Shown: positions 53,171 through 62,086, counted from the first letter of the stretch. The stretch is 64,000 bases of DNA from Faucicola sp048551375 (GCF_048551375.1 NZ_JBLYZJ010000001.1:248001-312000), one strand, 5' to 3'. The notes: a model not told the origin generated them from the letters alone. Numbers and translations: made by a program.

Positions 53171-54004
53171 CTAATCCATTCTTAACAATTCATTAATTGA
53201 CGTTTTTGAACGAGTTTGAGCATCGACTTTTTTCACAATCACCGCACAATATAAGCTATGTGAGCCATCTTTGCTTGGCAAGTTACCAGACACTACCACC
53301 GAGCCAGCAGGGATACGACCATAAGTGATTTCGCCTGTTTCACGGTCTAAGATTTTGGTGGATTGACCGATATACACGCCCATCGAAATCACCGAACCTT
53401 CTTCAACAATCACACCTTCAACGATTTCACTTCTTGCCCCAATAAAGCAATTATCTTCAATAATCGTAGGATTGGCTTGTAATGGCTCAAGTACGCCACC
53501 GATACCGACACCGCCAGATAGATGCACGTTTTTGCCGATTTGCGCACAGCTACCAACAGTCGCCCAAGTATCGACCATCGTACCTTCATCGACATACGCA
53601 CCGATATTGACATACGAAGGCATCAAAATCGCACCTTTGGCAATGTATGAGCCTTTGCGAGCGACCGCAGGCGGTACGACACGCACACCAGCTTGAGCGA
53701 ACTGTTCATCACCCCAGTCAGCAAATTTGGTATCGACTTTATCAAAGAATTGTACGTCACGACCGCCATTCATAATACGGTTGTCATTGAGGCGGAATGA
53801 TAATAATACGGCTTTTTTGACCCATTGATTAACGACCCATTCACCATCTTTTTTCTCGGCAACACGCAATGTGCCGTTGTCCAATTGAGCTAATACATCG
53901 TTAACGGCTGTGCGAACGTGGTCGTTGGCATCATTGGGGTTGAGGGTGGTGCGGTTTTCAAAAGCATCTTCGATAATTTGCTGTAAATTTTGTAAGTTTG
54001 ACAT
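53171..54004 (-). CDS. dapD: 2,3,4,5-tetrahydropyridine-2,6-dicarboxylate N-succinyltransferase
   Basis: Lysine/diaminopimelate pathway. 277 residues: N-terminal helical part (LQNLQQIIEDAFENRTTLNP), then left-handed beta-helix hexapeptides (VVPPAVARKGSYIAKGAILM, MPSYVNIGAYVDEGTMVDTW) and the closing GRIPAGSVVVSGNLPSKDGS. A complete protein. Divergent from cysK with about 190 bases of shared upstream region containing a Fur-like box. Confidence 0.96.
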   Translation of the reverse strand: MSNLQNLQQIIEDAFENRTTLNPNDANDHVRTAVNDVLAQLDNGTLRVAEKKDGEWVVNQWVKKAVLLSFRLNDNRIMNGGRDVQFFDKVDTKFADWGDEQFAQAGVRVVPPAVARKGSYIAKGAILMPSYVNIGAYVDEGTMVDTWATVGSCAQIGKNVHLSGGVGIGGVLEPLQANPTIIEDNCFIGARSEIVEGVIVEEGSVISMGVYIGQSTKILDRETGEITYGRIPAGSVVVSGNLPSKDGSHSLYCAVIVKKVDAQTRSKTSINELLRMD

Positions 54005-54105
54005 AAAAATTCCTTCCTGTTATATCAGATTGCGTCAATTATCGCCTATTGTCGCTAATTTGGGGATATTTAGCAAATTCATTTTTACAAAAAACGCATA
54101 AACTT

Positions 54106-54124
54106 AGTAATGATTATCATTAGA
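54106..54124 (+). promoter_or_regulatory. Fur-like box between dapD and cysK
   Basis: AGTAATGATTATCATTAGA matches 14 of 19 positions of the E. coli Fur consensus, including the central TGATTATCA. A second half-like TTGATAATGATTTATG lies near 54152. Neither gene is a classic iron-regulated one, so the target (cysK, 72 bases away, or dapD) is an inference. Confidence 0.55.
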
Positions 54125-54195
54125 CATCGTATAGTAAGTTGATTAATATGATTGATAATGATTTATGCAAAATATAACATCTTAAAGGAACAACC

Positions 54196-55218
54196 ATGCT
54201 ACAACAAACCGATCCAAAATTTACCGCCCATGCCAACCCTCACACCAGTACCAATGTGTATGCCAATAACGCTGACGCAATCGGCAACACGCCATTGGTA
54301 CGCCTCAATCGTATCATGCCAAAAGGCGTGACGGTGCTTGCCAAAGTCGAAAGCCGTAATTCGGCAGGCTCGGTCAAAGACCGCATTGGGGCAGGCATGG
54401 TGGCTGATGCCGAAAAAACAGGACAGCTTAAACAAGGTATGCACATCATCGAGCCGACCAGTGGCAATACAGGCATTGCATTGGCATTTGTGGCGGCCGC
54501 CAAAGGCTATCCGATTACGCTGACCATGCCGTCTTCGATGAGTATGGAACGCCGTAAAATTTTGACGGCATTGGGGGCAAATTTGGTATTGACCGAACCT
54601 GCCAAAGGCATGAAAGGGGCAGTCGATAAAGCCGAAGAAATCCGCAACAGTGACCCTAGCAAATACTTCTTACCACAACAATTTGATAACCCTGCTAACC
54701 CTGCAACCCATGTCCAAACCACCGCCCCAGAGATTGATAAGGCACTGGGTGGCAAGATTGATGCACTGGTGGCAGGCGTGGGGACAGGTGGCACGATTTC
54801 TGGGATTGCCCGTTATTTTAAACAAAACAAAAAACAGTCACTTTATACCGTTGCAGTCGAACCTGCCGAATCGCCACTGATTGCCCAAGCCCTAAAAGGC
54901 GAAACTTTGACCCCTGCACCGCATAAAATTCAAGGCATTGGGGCGAATTTTATCCCTAAAAATTTGGCATTGGACTTGCTGGATGAAGTGATTGGTGTGA
55001 CCAGTGACGATGCGATGACATGGGCAAGACGTGCGATGACCGAAGAGGGCTTGTTGGTGGGGATTTCATGTGGTGCGTCACTGAAAGCAACCTATGAATT
55101 GGCAAGCCGTCCAGAAATGCAAGGCAAAACCATCGTGGTGATTTTGCCAGACAGTGGGGAGCGGTATTTGTCGAGTGTGTTGTTTGATGGGGTATTTGAT
55201 GGGGAAAATTTTAGTTAA
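54196..55218 (+). CDS. cysK: Cysteine synthase (O-acetylserine sulfhydrylase)
   Basis: Makes cysteine from O-acetylserine (from CysE at 9265-10224) and sulfide. 340 residues; PLP lysine Lys61 (SRNSAGSVKDRIG), EPTSGNTGIALAF, GVGTGGTISGIA (phosphate-binding) and the C-terminal DSGERYLSS are all present. A 20-residue N-terminal extension (LQQTDPKFTAHANPH) precedes the usual start. AAAGGAA precedes the ATG. CysK rather than CysM is favoured by length and motifs but is not certain. Confidence 0.9.
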   Translation: MLQQTDPKFTAHANPHTSTNVYANNADAIGNTPLVRLNRIMPKGVTVLAKVESRNSAGSVKDRIGAGMVADAEKTGQLKQGMHIIEPTSGNTGIALAFVAAAKGYPITLTMPSSMSMERRKILTALGANLVLTEPAKGMKGAVDKAEEIRNSDPSKYFLPQQFDNPANPATHVQTTAPEIDKALGGKIDALVAGVGTGGTISGIARYFKQNKKQSLYTVAVEPAESPLIAQALKGETLTPAPHKIQGIGANFIPKNLALDLLDEVIGVTSDDAMTWARRAMTEEGLLVGISCGASLKATYELASRPEMQGKTIVVILPDSGERYLSSVLFDGVFDGENFS

Positions 55219-55249
55219 TGCTATTGATTGACCAGTCAAAGTACATTGG

Positions 55250-55320
55250 GACTTACGCATTTTCATAACATGTAAGTTGGGTTGAGCGTGCGAAACCGAA
55301 ACCCAACATTCCCACGCTAC
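55250..55320. repeat. Decayed element related to the taggacttacgca MITE family
   Basis: GGGACTTACGCATTT begins it and GTAAGTTGGGTTGAGCGTGC resembles the interior of copies A-C, but no right end was found. It lies between the converging cysK and MATE genes. Confidence 0.55.
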
Positions 55321-55365
55321 AATTTGTCCTATTTTGAAAGCGTATCCGTTTCGCTATATTATTTG

Positions 55366-56733
55366 TCAAATGATGTTCCAGTTTTGCTTGAGTATTTTTT
55401 GCTGTTGTAAAACCCTTGCACCTAATAGCACAGATGCCAATCCCAGTGCCATTACCAAGGCAATCCATACACCTTTTGACCCCATACCAACAAAGCGTAC
55501 CAAATATGTTCCAAGCGGAATTGCCACGCACCAATAACAAAACAGTGTGATAAACATCGGTAAAGTTGTATCTTGGATACCACGCAACATCCCAGCAAAA
55601 TTCACTTGCCATGCATCAAACAGTTGGTAGAGCGTAGCAAACCACAATAACACAGATGCTTGGGCAATTACTTCCGCATTATCACTGAATAAACGAGGGA
55701 TTTGCTGATGAAAAATCACTGTTAGACAAATGGTCATCAACGCCAACCCACTAGCGACCATGACGCCCAATAGCTTGATACGCAGAAGTCCTTGATAATC
55801 TTTTGCCCCAAAACGATTGGAGACCATAATTGTCAGTGCCATGGATACCGAAAATGGTAACATGAACATCTGTGACGAAATCGTCAGTGTCACTTGATGG
55901 CTCGCCACCGCAATCTCACCAAACGGACTAATAATCAATGATGCCAGACTAAATGCACTGACTTCGAAAAATATCGCCATCCCAATCGGAATACCTACTC
56001 TTAGCTGATTGGATAATTGAGATAAACTAGGTCGACTAAACTGGTGAAAAAATCGTGGCTTGGCAAAAATCGGATTTTTTGACCCAATTAAATAGCCCAT
56101 TAATAATAAAAAATCCACCCATAATGTCAAAGCAGACGCATAGCCACAGCCTGCACCACCCAAAGCAGGTAGCCCAATGCTAGGCACACCGTGAATAAAT
56201 GCATAATTAAACGGAATATTCAATAGCAACCCAATAATACTAATCACCATCACTACTACAGGCTGTTTAAGGCTTTCGGTGTAGCACCGTAGACTGGTAT
56301 AAATACAAACTGCAGGGAAACCCAATGAAATACCAAAAATAAACTCTTTGGCAATTGGCTGAATATTACCAGGTACGCCCATATAATCAAACAGATAATG
56401 GAGCTGATTAATCAACAAAAATCCGACTATTCCTGTCAATAACGCTAACCATAATGACTGCTGAGTAATAAAAGGAATATCTTGTGGACGTTGTTGTCCA
56501 ATGGCTTCGCCCAATAGAGGCGTAGTTGCAATCAATACCCCAATTGCCAACAAATATGCAGGCATCCACAGCCCAGCCCCAATTGCGACCCCAGATAAAT
56601 CCAACGCAGACACTTGCCCAGCCATCAGTGTATCAACCAAGCTTAGACCAGACTGGCAAATTTGGGTAATCAAAATGGGAATCGTCAGCATAAATAATTG
56701 ACGTAAATCTTGCCGAACGGGCAGTGATAACAT
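55366..56733 (-). CDS. MATE family multidrug efflux transporter (NorM-like)
   Basis: A 455-residue, 12-helix inner-membrane exporter. The first repeat has IPILITQICQSGLSLVDTLM near residue 18 and ALDLSGVAIGAGLWMPAYLL, typical of NorM. The second repeat starts RVGIPIGMAIFFEVSAFSLA near residue 235. Such pumps extrude cationic drugs or dyes using Na+ or H+. Substrate unknown. It is downstream of queA on the same strand with a hairpin (AGCCCTGTG / CAAGGGGCT) in between at 56792-56813. Confidence 0.9.
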   Translation of the reverse strand: MLSLPVRQDLRQLFMLTIPILITQICQSGLSLVDTLMAGQVSALDLSGVAIGAGLWMPAYLLAIGVLIATTPLLGEAIGQQRPQDIPFITQQSLWLALLTGIVGFLLINQLHYLFDYMGVPGNIQPIAKEFIFGISLGFPAVCIYTSLRCYTESLKQPVVVMVISIIGLLLNIPFNYAFIHGVPSIGLPALGGAGCGYASALTLWVDFLLLMGYLIGSKNPIFAKPRFFHQFSRPSLSQLSNQLRVGIPIGMAIFFEVSAFSLASLIISPFGEIAVASHQVTLTISSQMFMLPFSVSMALTIMVSNRFGAKDYQGLLRIKLLGVMVASGLALMTICLTVIFHQQIPRLFSDNAEVIAQASVLLWFATLYQLFDAWQVNFAGMLRGIQDTTLPMFITLFCYWCVAIPLGTYLVRFVGMGSKGVWIALVMALGLASVLLGARVLQQQKILKQNWNII

Positions 56734-56837
56734 AAAACACTCTTATCAGTAATTGGACAACATGCTTAAGCTCTATGAATAAAGACACTAGCCCCTTGTA
56801 TTCACAGGGCTGGCAAATGATTAAACAGTTTTTGACA

Positions 56838-57902
56838 TTACCAAGTATCCAATAACATCGCATCGCCATAGCTAAAGAACCGATATTGTTGCTCGATGGC
56901 GTGTTGATAGGCTTGTTTTATCGCATCTGTCCCTGCAAATGCCGAAACGAGCATCAATAAGGTCGATTTGGGTAAATGAAAATTGGTAATCAAACGGTCA
57001 ATCACGCCAAATTGAAATGATGGATAAATAAAAATATCGGTATCGCCCTGCCATGCTCCAAGCTGACTTTGATCGCCACTTTTTACCGCCAAATAAGCCG
57101 TTTCTAACACCCGAGTCACAGTCGTTCCCACCGCAATCACTTTACCGCCATTGGCTTTGGTTTGGTTAATCAAATCTGCGGTAGCTTGTGGTAACTCTGC
57201 ATATTCAGAGTGCATTTTATGGCTCAAAATATCGTCCGTTTTGACAGGGGCAAATGTCCCTGCACCAACATGGAGCGTGACAAAGGCGGTGTTTACACCT
57301 TTAGCATTAAGCTGTGCCAAAATATTCTCATCAAAATGTAGACTTGCGGTAGGAGCAGCGACACTGGCGAGTTTGGCAGGGTCGTGAAATACCGTCTGAT
57401 AGCGGTTTTCATCATTGTCATCGGCATGGCGTTCAAAATAGGGCGGAATCGGTAATTCGCCATATTGCTCAAGAATCGGTAAAATCGCTCGGTCAAATTG
57501 CAACACAAACAAATTTTCTTCACGCCCCAACATAGTGATAGTAATCGACCCATCGCCAACGCTCAAGGTCTGTCCGACTTTTGGGCTACGACTGGCTCGC
57601 ACATGGCAAAGAGCAGTGTTTGTTTGCTGAGTTGTGGGGTCATCTGGCAAAATTCGTTCAACCAAAATTTCGACCGCACCGCCACTTTGTTTTTGTCCAA
57701 ATAGGCGGGCTTTCATCACCTTGGTGTCATTAAAAACGATTAAATCGCCACGATTTAACAGGTTTGGCAAGTCGGTAAACAGTTTATCGCTGATTTGCCC
57801 ACCCTTTGCCACATACAGCAAACGAGAGGCAGACCGCTCGGCAAGTGGATAGCGAGCGATTAAATTTTCGGGTAAATGATAATCAAAATCGGATAATTTC
57901 AT
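56838..57902 (-). CDS. queA: S-adenosylmethionine:tRNA ribosyltransferase-isomerase
   Basis: Transfers the ribosyl moiety of S-adenosylmethionine to preQ1 in tRNA, making epoxyqueuosine; QueG (28041-29225) then reduces it. 354 residues with FDYHLPENLIARYPLAERSA at the start, FNDTKVMKARLFGQK, HVGAGTFAPVKTDDI, MHSEYAELP and the end NFHLPKSTLLMLVSAFAG. A palindrome and the fourth MITE-like copy lie upstream (57928-58098). Confidence 0.95.
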   Translation of the reverse strand: MKLSDFDYHLPENLIARYPLAERSASRLLYVAKGGQISDKLFTDLPNLLNRGDLIVFNDTKVMKARLFGQKQSGGAVEILVERILPDDPTTQQTNTALCHVRASRSPKVGQTLSVGDGSITITMLGREENLFVLQFDRAILPILEQYGELPIPPYFERHADDNDENRYQTVFHDPAKLASVAAPTASLHFDENILAQLNAKGVNTAFVTLHVGAGTFAPVKTDDILSHKMHSEYAELPQATADLINQTKANGGKVIAVGTTVTRVLETAYLAVKSGDQSQLGAWQGDTDIFIYPSFQFGVIDRLITNFHLPKSTLLMLVSAFAGTDAIKQAYQHAIEQQYRFFSYGDAMLLDTW

Positions 57903-57927
57903 AGTTTTTGCAATGCTTGTATAATGG

Positions 57928-57950
57928 TAGGGGCGTATTGAATACGCCCT
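57928..57950 (+). repeat. Intergenic palindromic repeat, gggcgtat family
   Basis: GTAGGGGCGTATTGAATACG then CCC, just upstream of queA's start and directly before the MITE-like element at 57960. Confidence 0.83.
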
Positions 57951-57959
57951 TGTAAATGT

Positions 57960-58098
57960 TAGGACTTACGCAAAAGACACTGGATTCCTGCATTCGCAGG
58001 AATGACTGAGTATTTTTAATTTACTCGTCACCCCTGCGTAGGCAGGGGTCTAGCGTCTTTATTTAACAGGATAAATTAAAAATTTGCGTAAGTCCTAA
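57960..58098. mobile_element. MITE-like element, taggacttacgca family, divergent interior (copy D)
   Basis: TTAGGACTTACGCAAA and TTTGCGTAAGTCCTAA are perfect 16-base inverted ends. Flanks ...AATGT and AATGT... are a possible 5-base target duplication. The inside differs from copies A-C: two palindromes, CCTGCATTCGCAGG and ACCCCTGCGTAGGCAGGGGT, of kinds seen as stand-alone repeats in many bacteria. It sits between queA and the thioesterase gene. Confidence 0.8.
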
Positions 58099-58102
58099 AT
58101 GT

Positions 58103-58654
58103 TTATTTTTCAGCTTGTGGAAACGGACGTAATTTATCCGCCTCAGCCCATGCTTTGACCCACTCATTTGGTGGTAGCACAAAGTCCTTTTCCCCAATCG
58201 CCTCAAGCACATCGACAGTCGGAATAACCTTGCCTGTCTTGATATTGGTCACGCCTGTACGGAGTAGGGCATGGCAAGTTGGCTGACCCTTGACCCACAT
58301 ACTTTGGTCAACATAAATCCATCTATCATCAATTGCTACGATTTTGGTTTTAATTGTGACTTTATCCATCAAGCGGATGCGTTTGCGATATTGGATGGTA
58401 CTACCTGCCACTACCAATCCCCAACGATTTTTTATCAGTTTCCCTGCCAATCCTGAACGGATGGCAAAGTCATTGCGACCCAAATCAAATAGGGTAAAAA
58501 TCCGCCCATTATTCATTTCCAAAAAATTGTCCATGTCATTGATATTGGCGGTAAGGGTGATTTCACCTGTATCGGTAAGGGTGAGGTTTTGCCCTTGTTG
58601 GTGTTTTACAAGGCTTTTGATGGCGTGCGTGCCAAGACGTAAAAAAGGGTACAT
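58103..58654 (-). CDS. Acyl-CoA thioesterase-like (hot-dog fold) protein
   Basis: A 183-residue hot-dog protein. NINDMDNFLEMNNGRIFTLF then DLGRNDFAIRSGL near residues 37-70 matches the thioesterase branch with the D-N-G active-site region (as in THEM6-like proteins). VAGSTIQYRKRIRLMDKVTI and AIDDRWIYVDQSMW follow. Likely hydrolyses acyl thioesters; substrate unknown. Confidence 0.75.
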   Translation of the reverse strand: MYPFLRLGTHAIKSLVKHQQGQNLTLTDTGEITLTANINDMDNFLEMNNGRIFTLFDLGRNDFAIRSGLAGKLIKNRWGLVVAGSTIQYRKRIRLMDKVTIKTKIVAIDDRWIYVDQSMWVKGQPTCHALLRTGVTNIKTGKVIPTVDVLEAIGEKDFVLPPNEWVKAWAEADKLRPFPQAEK

Positions 58655-58701
58655 AAGTTCTCTGTGAAGTTAAATTAAAACTTGGTCAAATTAAAGCTTA
58701 T

Positions 58702-59442
58702 TTATTTGATAATCCATCCCACCAAACACACAATAAATAGTACAATGGCGATGAGTAGGCAGTTTTTTAATAGCTTGTTTTTACTGGTCAATTCGCTCAC
58801 TTGGGCTTTGAGTTCGGCTTCAGTGATACCAAATTGGGCGATTTGGGATTTTTGCTCATCTATGCGTTGACGGTATTCGGCAACCGTGGTTTTGGGTTTG
58901 GCAGTTTTTTCACTGTCAGACTTGTCACTGTTGGGTTTTTTACCGCTCACGGATTGTAGGATATTTTGCACAATTTTGCTGATACCCACGGTCAATAAAA
59001 ATTGTTTGACTTGAGCGACTTTTTCCATTTCACCCAATAGTTGTAGCTTTTCGACCCCAGCGACTTTATGGGTAAAAATCGCCTGTGCCAACTCCCAAGT
59101 AAAGCCATTGATAGTGACATCGACCTGTTGGCTAGGCTGTAACTGGCTATCGAGTAGAATCCCATTGACCGTAAATGTGGCATAAAATGTGGTGTGAGGC
59201 ACATACGAGCGGATGGCTACCACGGTATTTTGTTGGGCTAGTGGGTAGACGGTTTGACGCAATTCGCTATCAAAACGTAATAACAAGGTCAGTAACGTTT
59301 CGATGATGACTAACAGTACGCTGAGGGCATTTTGACTCAAGTGGTTTAGGTTTTGGTCAATACTGTTGTTTGGGTTGATGTTGGCATTGGCATTGGGAGT
59401 TGAGTCAATGCTTGGGCGAGTTGTTGTGGTATCATCACGCAT
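58702..59442 (-). CDS. SCP2/UbiJ-like protein with C-terminal membrane anchor (tentative)
   Basis: A 246-residue protein. After an Asn/Thr-rich start (ANANINPNNSIDQN) comes a segment from about residue 48 to 150 (LLTLLLRFDSELRQTVYPLA, DVTINGFTWELAQAIFTHKV, LLGEMEKVAQVKQFLL) whose pattern recalls the SCP2-like N-terminal domain of UbiJ. Then a charged linker, a coiled-coil (AEYRQRIDEQKSQIAQFGIT) and a C-terminal membrane helix (CLLIAIVLFIVCLVGWIIK). UbiJ helps organise ubiquinone synthesis; the match here is weak and ubi genes are absent nearby. Confidence 0.45.
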   Translation of the reverse strand: MRDDTTTTRPSIDSTPNANANINPNNSIDQNLNHLSQNALSVLLVIIETLLTLLLRFDSELRQTVYPLAQQNTVVAIRSYVPHTTFYATFTVNGILLDSQLQPSQQVDVTINGFTWELAQAIFTHKVAGVEKLQLLGEMEKVAQVKQFLLTVGISKIVQNILQSVSGKKPNSDKSDSEKTAKPKTTVAEYRQRIDEQKSQIAQFGITEAELKAQVSELTSKNKLLKNCLLIAIVLFIVCLVGWIIK

Positions 59443-59657
59443 GGATAAGTCCAAAAATTACCTTATTGTTTTTGAAAGACGGCTAATGGGGCTTATAATA
59501 CCTGTTGGCTACGGATTACTCTAGCGTTGGTGATGAATTTTAGCAAAAAACTACAATAATCAAGACAAAACCTGTGTTATTTTTGGTTTAAATGGCGATA
59601 AAAGATGCTAATTAGCTATAATTGAGTGCAGTTATTGATTTGGTTAAAGGATAAAAT

Positions 59658-60437
59658 ATGAATGCAGGTTTTGTGGCAGGGACGTTGGTGCATACGGATA
59701 GAGGCTTAGTTCCTATCCAAAATTTACAAGTTGGGGATTTGGTTTGGTCGAAATCGCTAAAAGAAAATACGGAATCTTTAAAAGCCATTCAAAATGTTTC
59801 AACAATTCAAAATGCTGAAATTTGGAAAGTTGAGTATTTACCAAGTGTGGGTTCAGAAGATGAGTATTTATTATTTGTGGGTAGTGATACTTATATTTGG
59901 GTGAATGGCGATGCAGAAGGCTATGAAGGCACGAAAATTGGTTGGACAAAAGCTGATGATGAAATGCAAACTTCCAGTAGCGTAAATTTAATAGGGGTGA
60001 ACATAGGTGTGATTAGCCATACTACGCCTACATTTAACACACATTTGAAAAATGTCGCCTTTACTGTCGATACTTGGGATAGCACGCCTGAATTATTGAT
60101 TGATTTTAATGCAAACAATCAAAGCTATTTTATGTTTGATTTATTTGACCAAGTTTATTTTGCTCAAAATTTTCCGACAATGGCACAAGGTACAATCTAC
60201 GTTGATGGCGATGACATTGAAGAAAGTGGCTATATTTATAACAATGATTTCAAGTTTGATAAATATCCTTTAGTTGCTAAATTTATTCAAAATTTTATTG
60301 ATGGTAAAAGCCAACAGCGACAAGGGTTTTTTACTACTACAACTTATCAATTAGAAATTGCAGACAATCATAATTATTTTGTGGGAAATTTAGGCGTTTT
60401 AGTTGGCGATTCCACCATTCAAGGAAATGTTGAATGA
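59658..60437 (+). CDS. Stand-alone Hint-domain-like protein lacking the catalytic Cys
   Basis: A 259-residue protein opening GFVAGTLVHTDRGLVPIQNL, the block A of intein/Hedgehog-like Hint domains as found in polymorphic toxins, but with Gly4 where Cys1 is expected. The end YQLEIADNHNYFVGNLGVLV also fits the Hint C-terminal strand (DNHNYFVGNLGVLV), yet the terminal His-Asn is Gly-Asp. It is therefore probably unable to self-cleave. No toxin domain, no secretion signal. AAAGGA precedes the ATG and the last four bases overlap the YejF-like start (ATGA). Confidence 0.7.
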   Translation: MNAGFVAGTLVHTDRGLVPIQNLQVGDLVWSKSLKENTESLKAIQNVSTIQNAEIWKVEYLPSVGSEDEYLLFVGSDTYIWVNGDAEGYEGTKIGWTKADDEMQTSSSVNLIGVNIGVISHTTPTFNTHLKNVAFTVDTWDSTPELLIDFNANNQSYFMFDLFDQVYFAQNFPTMAQGTIYVDGDDIEESGYIYNNDFKFDKYPLVAKFIQNFIDGKSQQRQGFFTTTTYQLEIADNHNYFVGNLGVLVGDSTIQGNVE

Positions 60438-62014
60438 GTGAATTGCTAACCGTCCAAAACCTCACCATAAAATCCACTACCCAAACCCTAGTGGACAATT
60501 TGTCTTACACCTTACAAAAAGGCGAAACCCTCGCCATTGTCGGTGAAAGTGGCTCTGGCAAATCCCTCTCAAGCCTTGCCTTATTAGGATTATTACCAAA
60601 TAGCCTAAGCAAATCAAAATCTAACGAAACTATATTCCAACAAATCCGAGGCAAACGCATTGGTATGATTTTCCAAGAACCAATGACCGCCTTAAACCCA
60701 TTGCACAACATTGGCAAACAAATCGCTGAATCGCTTGCTATGGCAGGCGTGGCAAAAAAAGACTGGCGACAGCAAACCATTGACTTACTCACCCAAGTCA
60801 ATACCCCAGACCCAGCCAACAAACTCGGTCGCTATCCGCATGAACTGTCTGGCGGACAACGCCAAAGGGTGATGATAGCCATGGCATTAGCACAAAATCC
60901 GCAAATCTTGATAGCCGATGAGCCAACCACTGCCCTTGATGTCAGCTTACGCCATGAGGTTTTGGGCTTGCTTGACCACCTCAAGCGTGAGCGTGGCATG
61001 GCGATGCTATTGATTAGCCATGATTTAAACCTTGTCAAACGCTACAGCGACCATATCATCGTCATGCAACAAGGCAAAGTAATGGAGCAGGGGACGACCC
61101 AAGCGATTTTTGACAATCCAAGGCATGAATATACTAAATCCTTGATTTATCAAGATTTTGGCAAAAGTCTGCCAACGCTTGACAATGCCCCTACTGTGCT
61201 ACAAGTCAATGATTTAACCCTACAATTCCCCACGCAAACCAATCTCTTTGGCAAAGTTACCCAGTATTTTACCGCCGTTAATCGGTTATCGTTTGCGGTG
61301 CGACAAAGGCAAAGTTTGGGAATTATTGGTGAAAGTGGTTCTGGCAAAACCACGACTGCGTTAGCCTTGATTAAATTATTGGGTAATTCTGCCAAAGTGA
61401 CAGGCGAAATTTTGTTGAATCCGCATTTATCAACGTCTGTGGTAAGCCTATCGAACCATGACGTTGCCAATGCTAATCATCCTTCGACAAGCTCAGAGCA
61501 AACGCAAGATTTTACCAATATTTTACCCTTGTCAAATAAAGGTTTTTTGCCGTATCGCAGTCAAATCCAAATGGTTTTCCAAGACCCATATGCGAGTATC
61601 AATCCTCGTTTTAGCGTGTTTGAAATCATTGAAGAAGGTTTGATGGTGCAAGGCATTGGCAAGCTAGAGCGAGAGCAAGCGGTGCTAAACGCATTGGACA
61701 CGGTACGGTTGCCACGAGATTTTATTCATCGTTATCCGCATGAATTGTCAGGTGGTCAGCGTCAGCGTGTGGCATTGGCTAGGGCGTTGGTGATGAAGCC
61801 GAAGATTTTGTTATTGGATGAGCCGACTTCCGCCCTTGATAGCAGTACCCAAATTGCGGTGGTAAAATTACTTAGGGAAATTCAAGCCGAGTTTGGCTTA
61901 AGCTATATTTTTATTAGCCATGATTTGGCAGTGGTGAAGGCATTATGTCAACATATTTTGATATTAAAAGACGGACAATGCCAAGCCTATTTGCCAACAC
62001 AGGATTTTTTATAA
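60434..62014 (+). CDS. Dipeptide/oligopeptide-type ABC transporter, fused double ATPase (YejF-like)
   Basis: A 526-residue protein with two complete ABC domains: first Walker A GESGSGKSLSS near residue 37, signature LSGGQRQR, Walker B ILIADEPTTALD; second Walker A GESGSGKTTTA near residue 298, LSGGQRQR and ILLLDEPTSALD. Layout is that of YejF (microcin C/peptide uptake). No permease or binding-protein gene is adjacent. An in-frame repeat-derived insertion lies at residues about 335-357 (see 61436-61504). It overlaps the Hint-like gene by four bases. Confidence 0.9.
   Translation: MSELLTVQNLTIKSTTQTLVDNLSYTLQKGETLAIVGESGSGKSLSSLALLGLLPNSLSKSKSNETIFQQIRGKRIGMIFQEPMTALNPLHNIGKQIAESLAMAGVAKKDWRQQTIDLLTQVNTPDPANKLGRYPHELSGGQRQRVMIAMALAQNPQILIADEPTTALDVSLRHEVLGLLDHLKRERGMAMLLISHDLNLVKRYSDHIIVMQQGKVMEQGTTQAIFDNPRHEYTKSLIYQDFGKSLPTLDNAPTVLQVNDLTLQFPTQTNLFGKVTQYFTAVNRLSFAVRQRQSLGIIGESGSGKTTTALALIKLLGNSAKVTGEILLNPHLSTSVVSLSNHDVANANHPSTSSEQTQDFTNILPLSNKGFLPYRSQIQMVFQDPYASINPRFSVFEIIEEGLMVQGIGKLEREQAVLNALDTVRLPRDFIHRYPHELSGGQRQRVALARALVMKPKILLLDEPTSALDSSTQIAVVKLLREIQAEFGLSYIFISHDLAVVKALCQHILILKDGQCQAYLPTQDFL
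61436..61504 (+). repeat. Palindromic repeat inserted in frame in the ABC ATPase gene
   Basis: GTGGTAAGCCTATCGAACCA (about 61439-61458) and CCTTCGACAAGCTCAGAGCA (61481-61500) are the two arms of a well-known kind of interspersed inverted repeat (arms resembling TTCGACAAGCTCA). It encodes a Ser/Asn-rich segment SVVSLSNHDVANANHPSTSS between two ABC-domain halves, and does not shift the frame. Confidence 0.7.
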
Positions 62015-62086
62015 GTCAGTGAGCAAGATTCAATATGGTTTTCCGTCTATATTTACCAATGTGCTTGAAATATGCAAGGAATACGC

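Noticed and set aside
56792..56813. A strong terminator between queA and the MATE gene
   Set aside because: The hairpin is good but no T-run follows it, so a terminator was not called.
59658..60437. An active intein
   Set aside because: The N-terminal catalytic Cys is Gly and the C-terminal His-Asn is missing, so self-splicing is unlikely.
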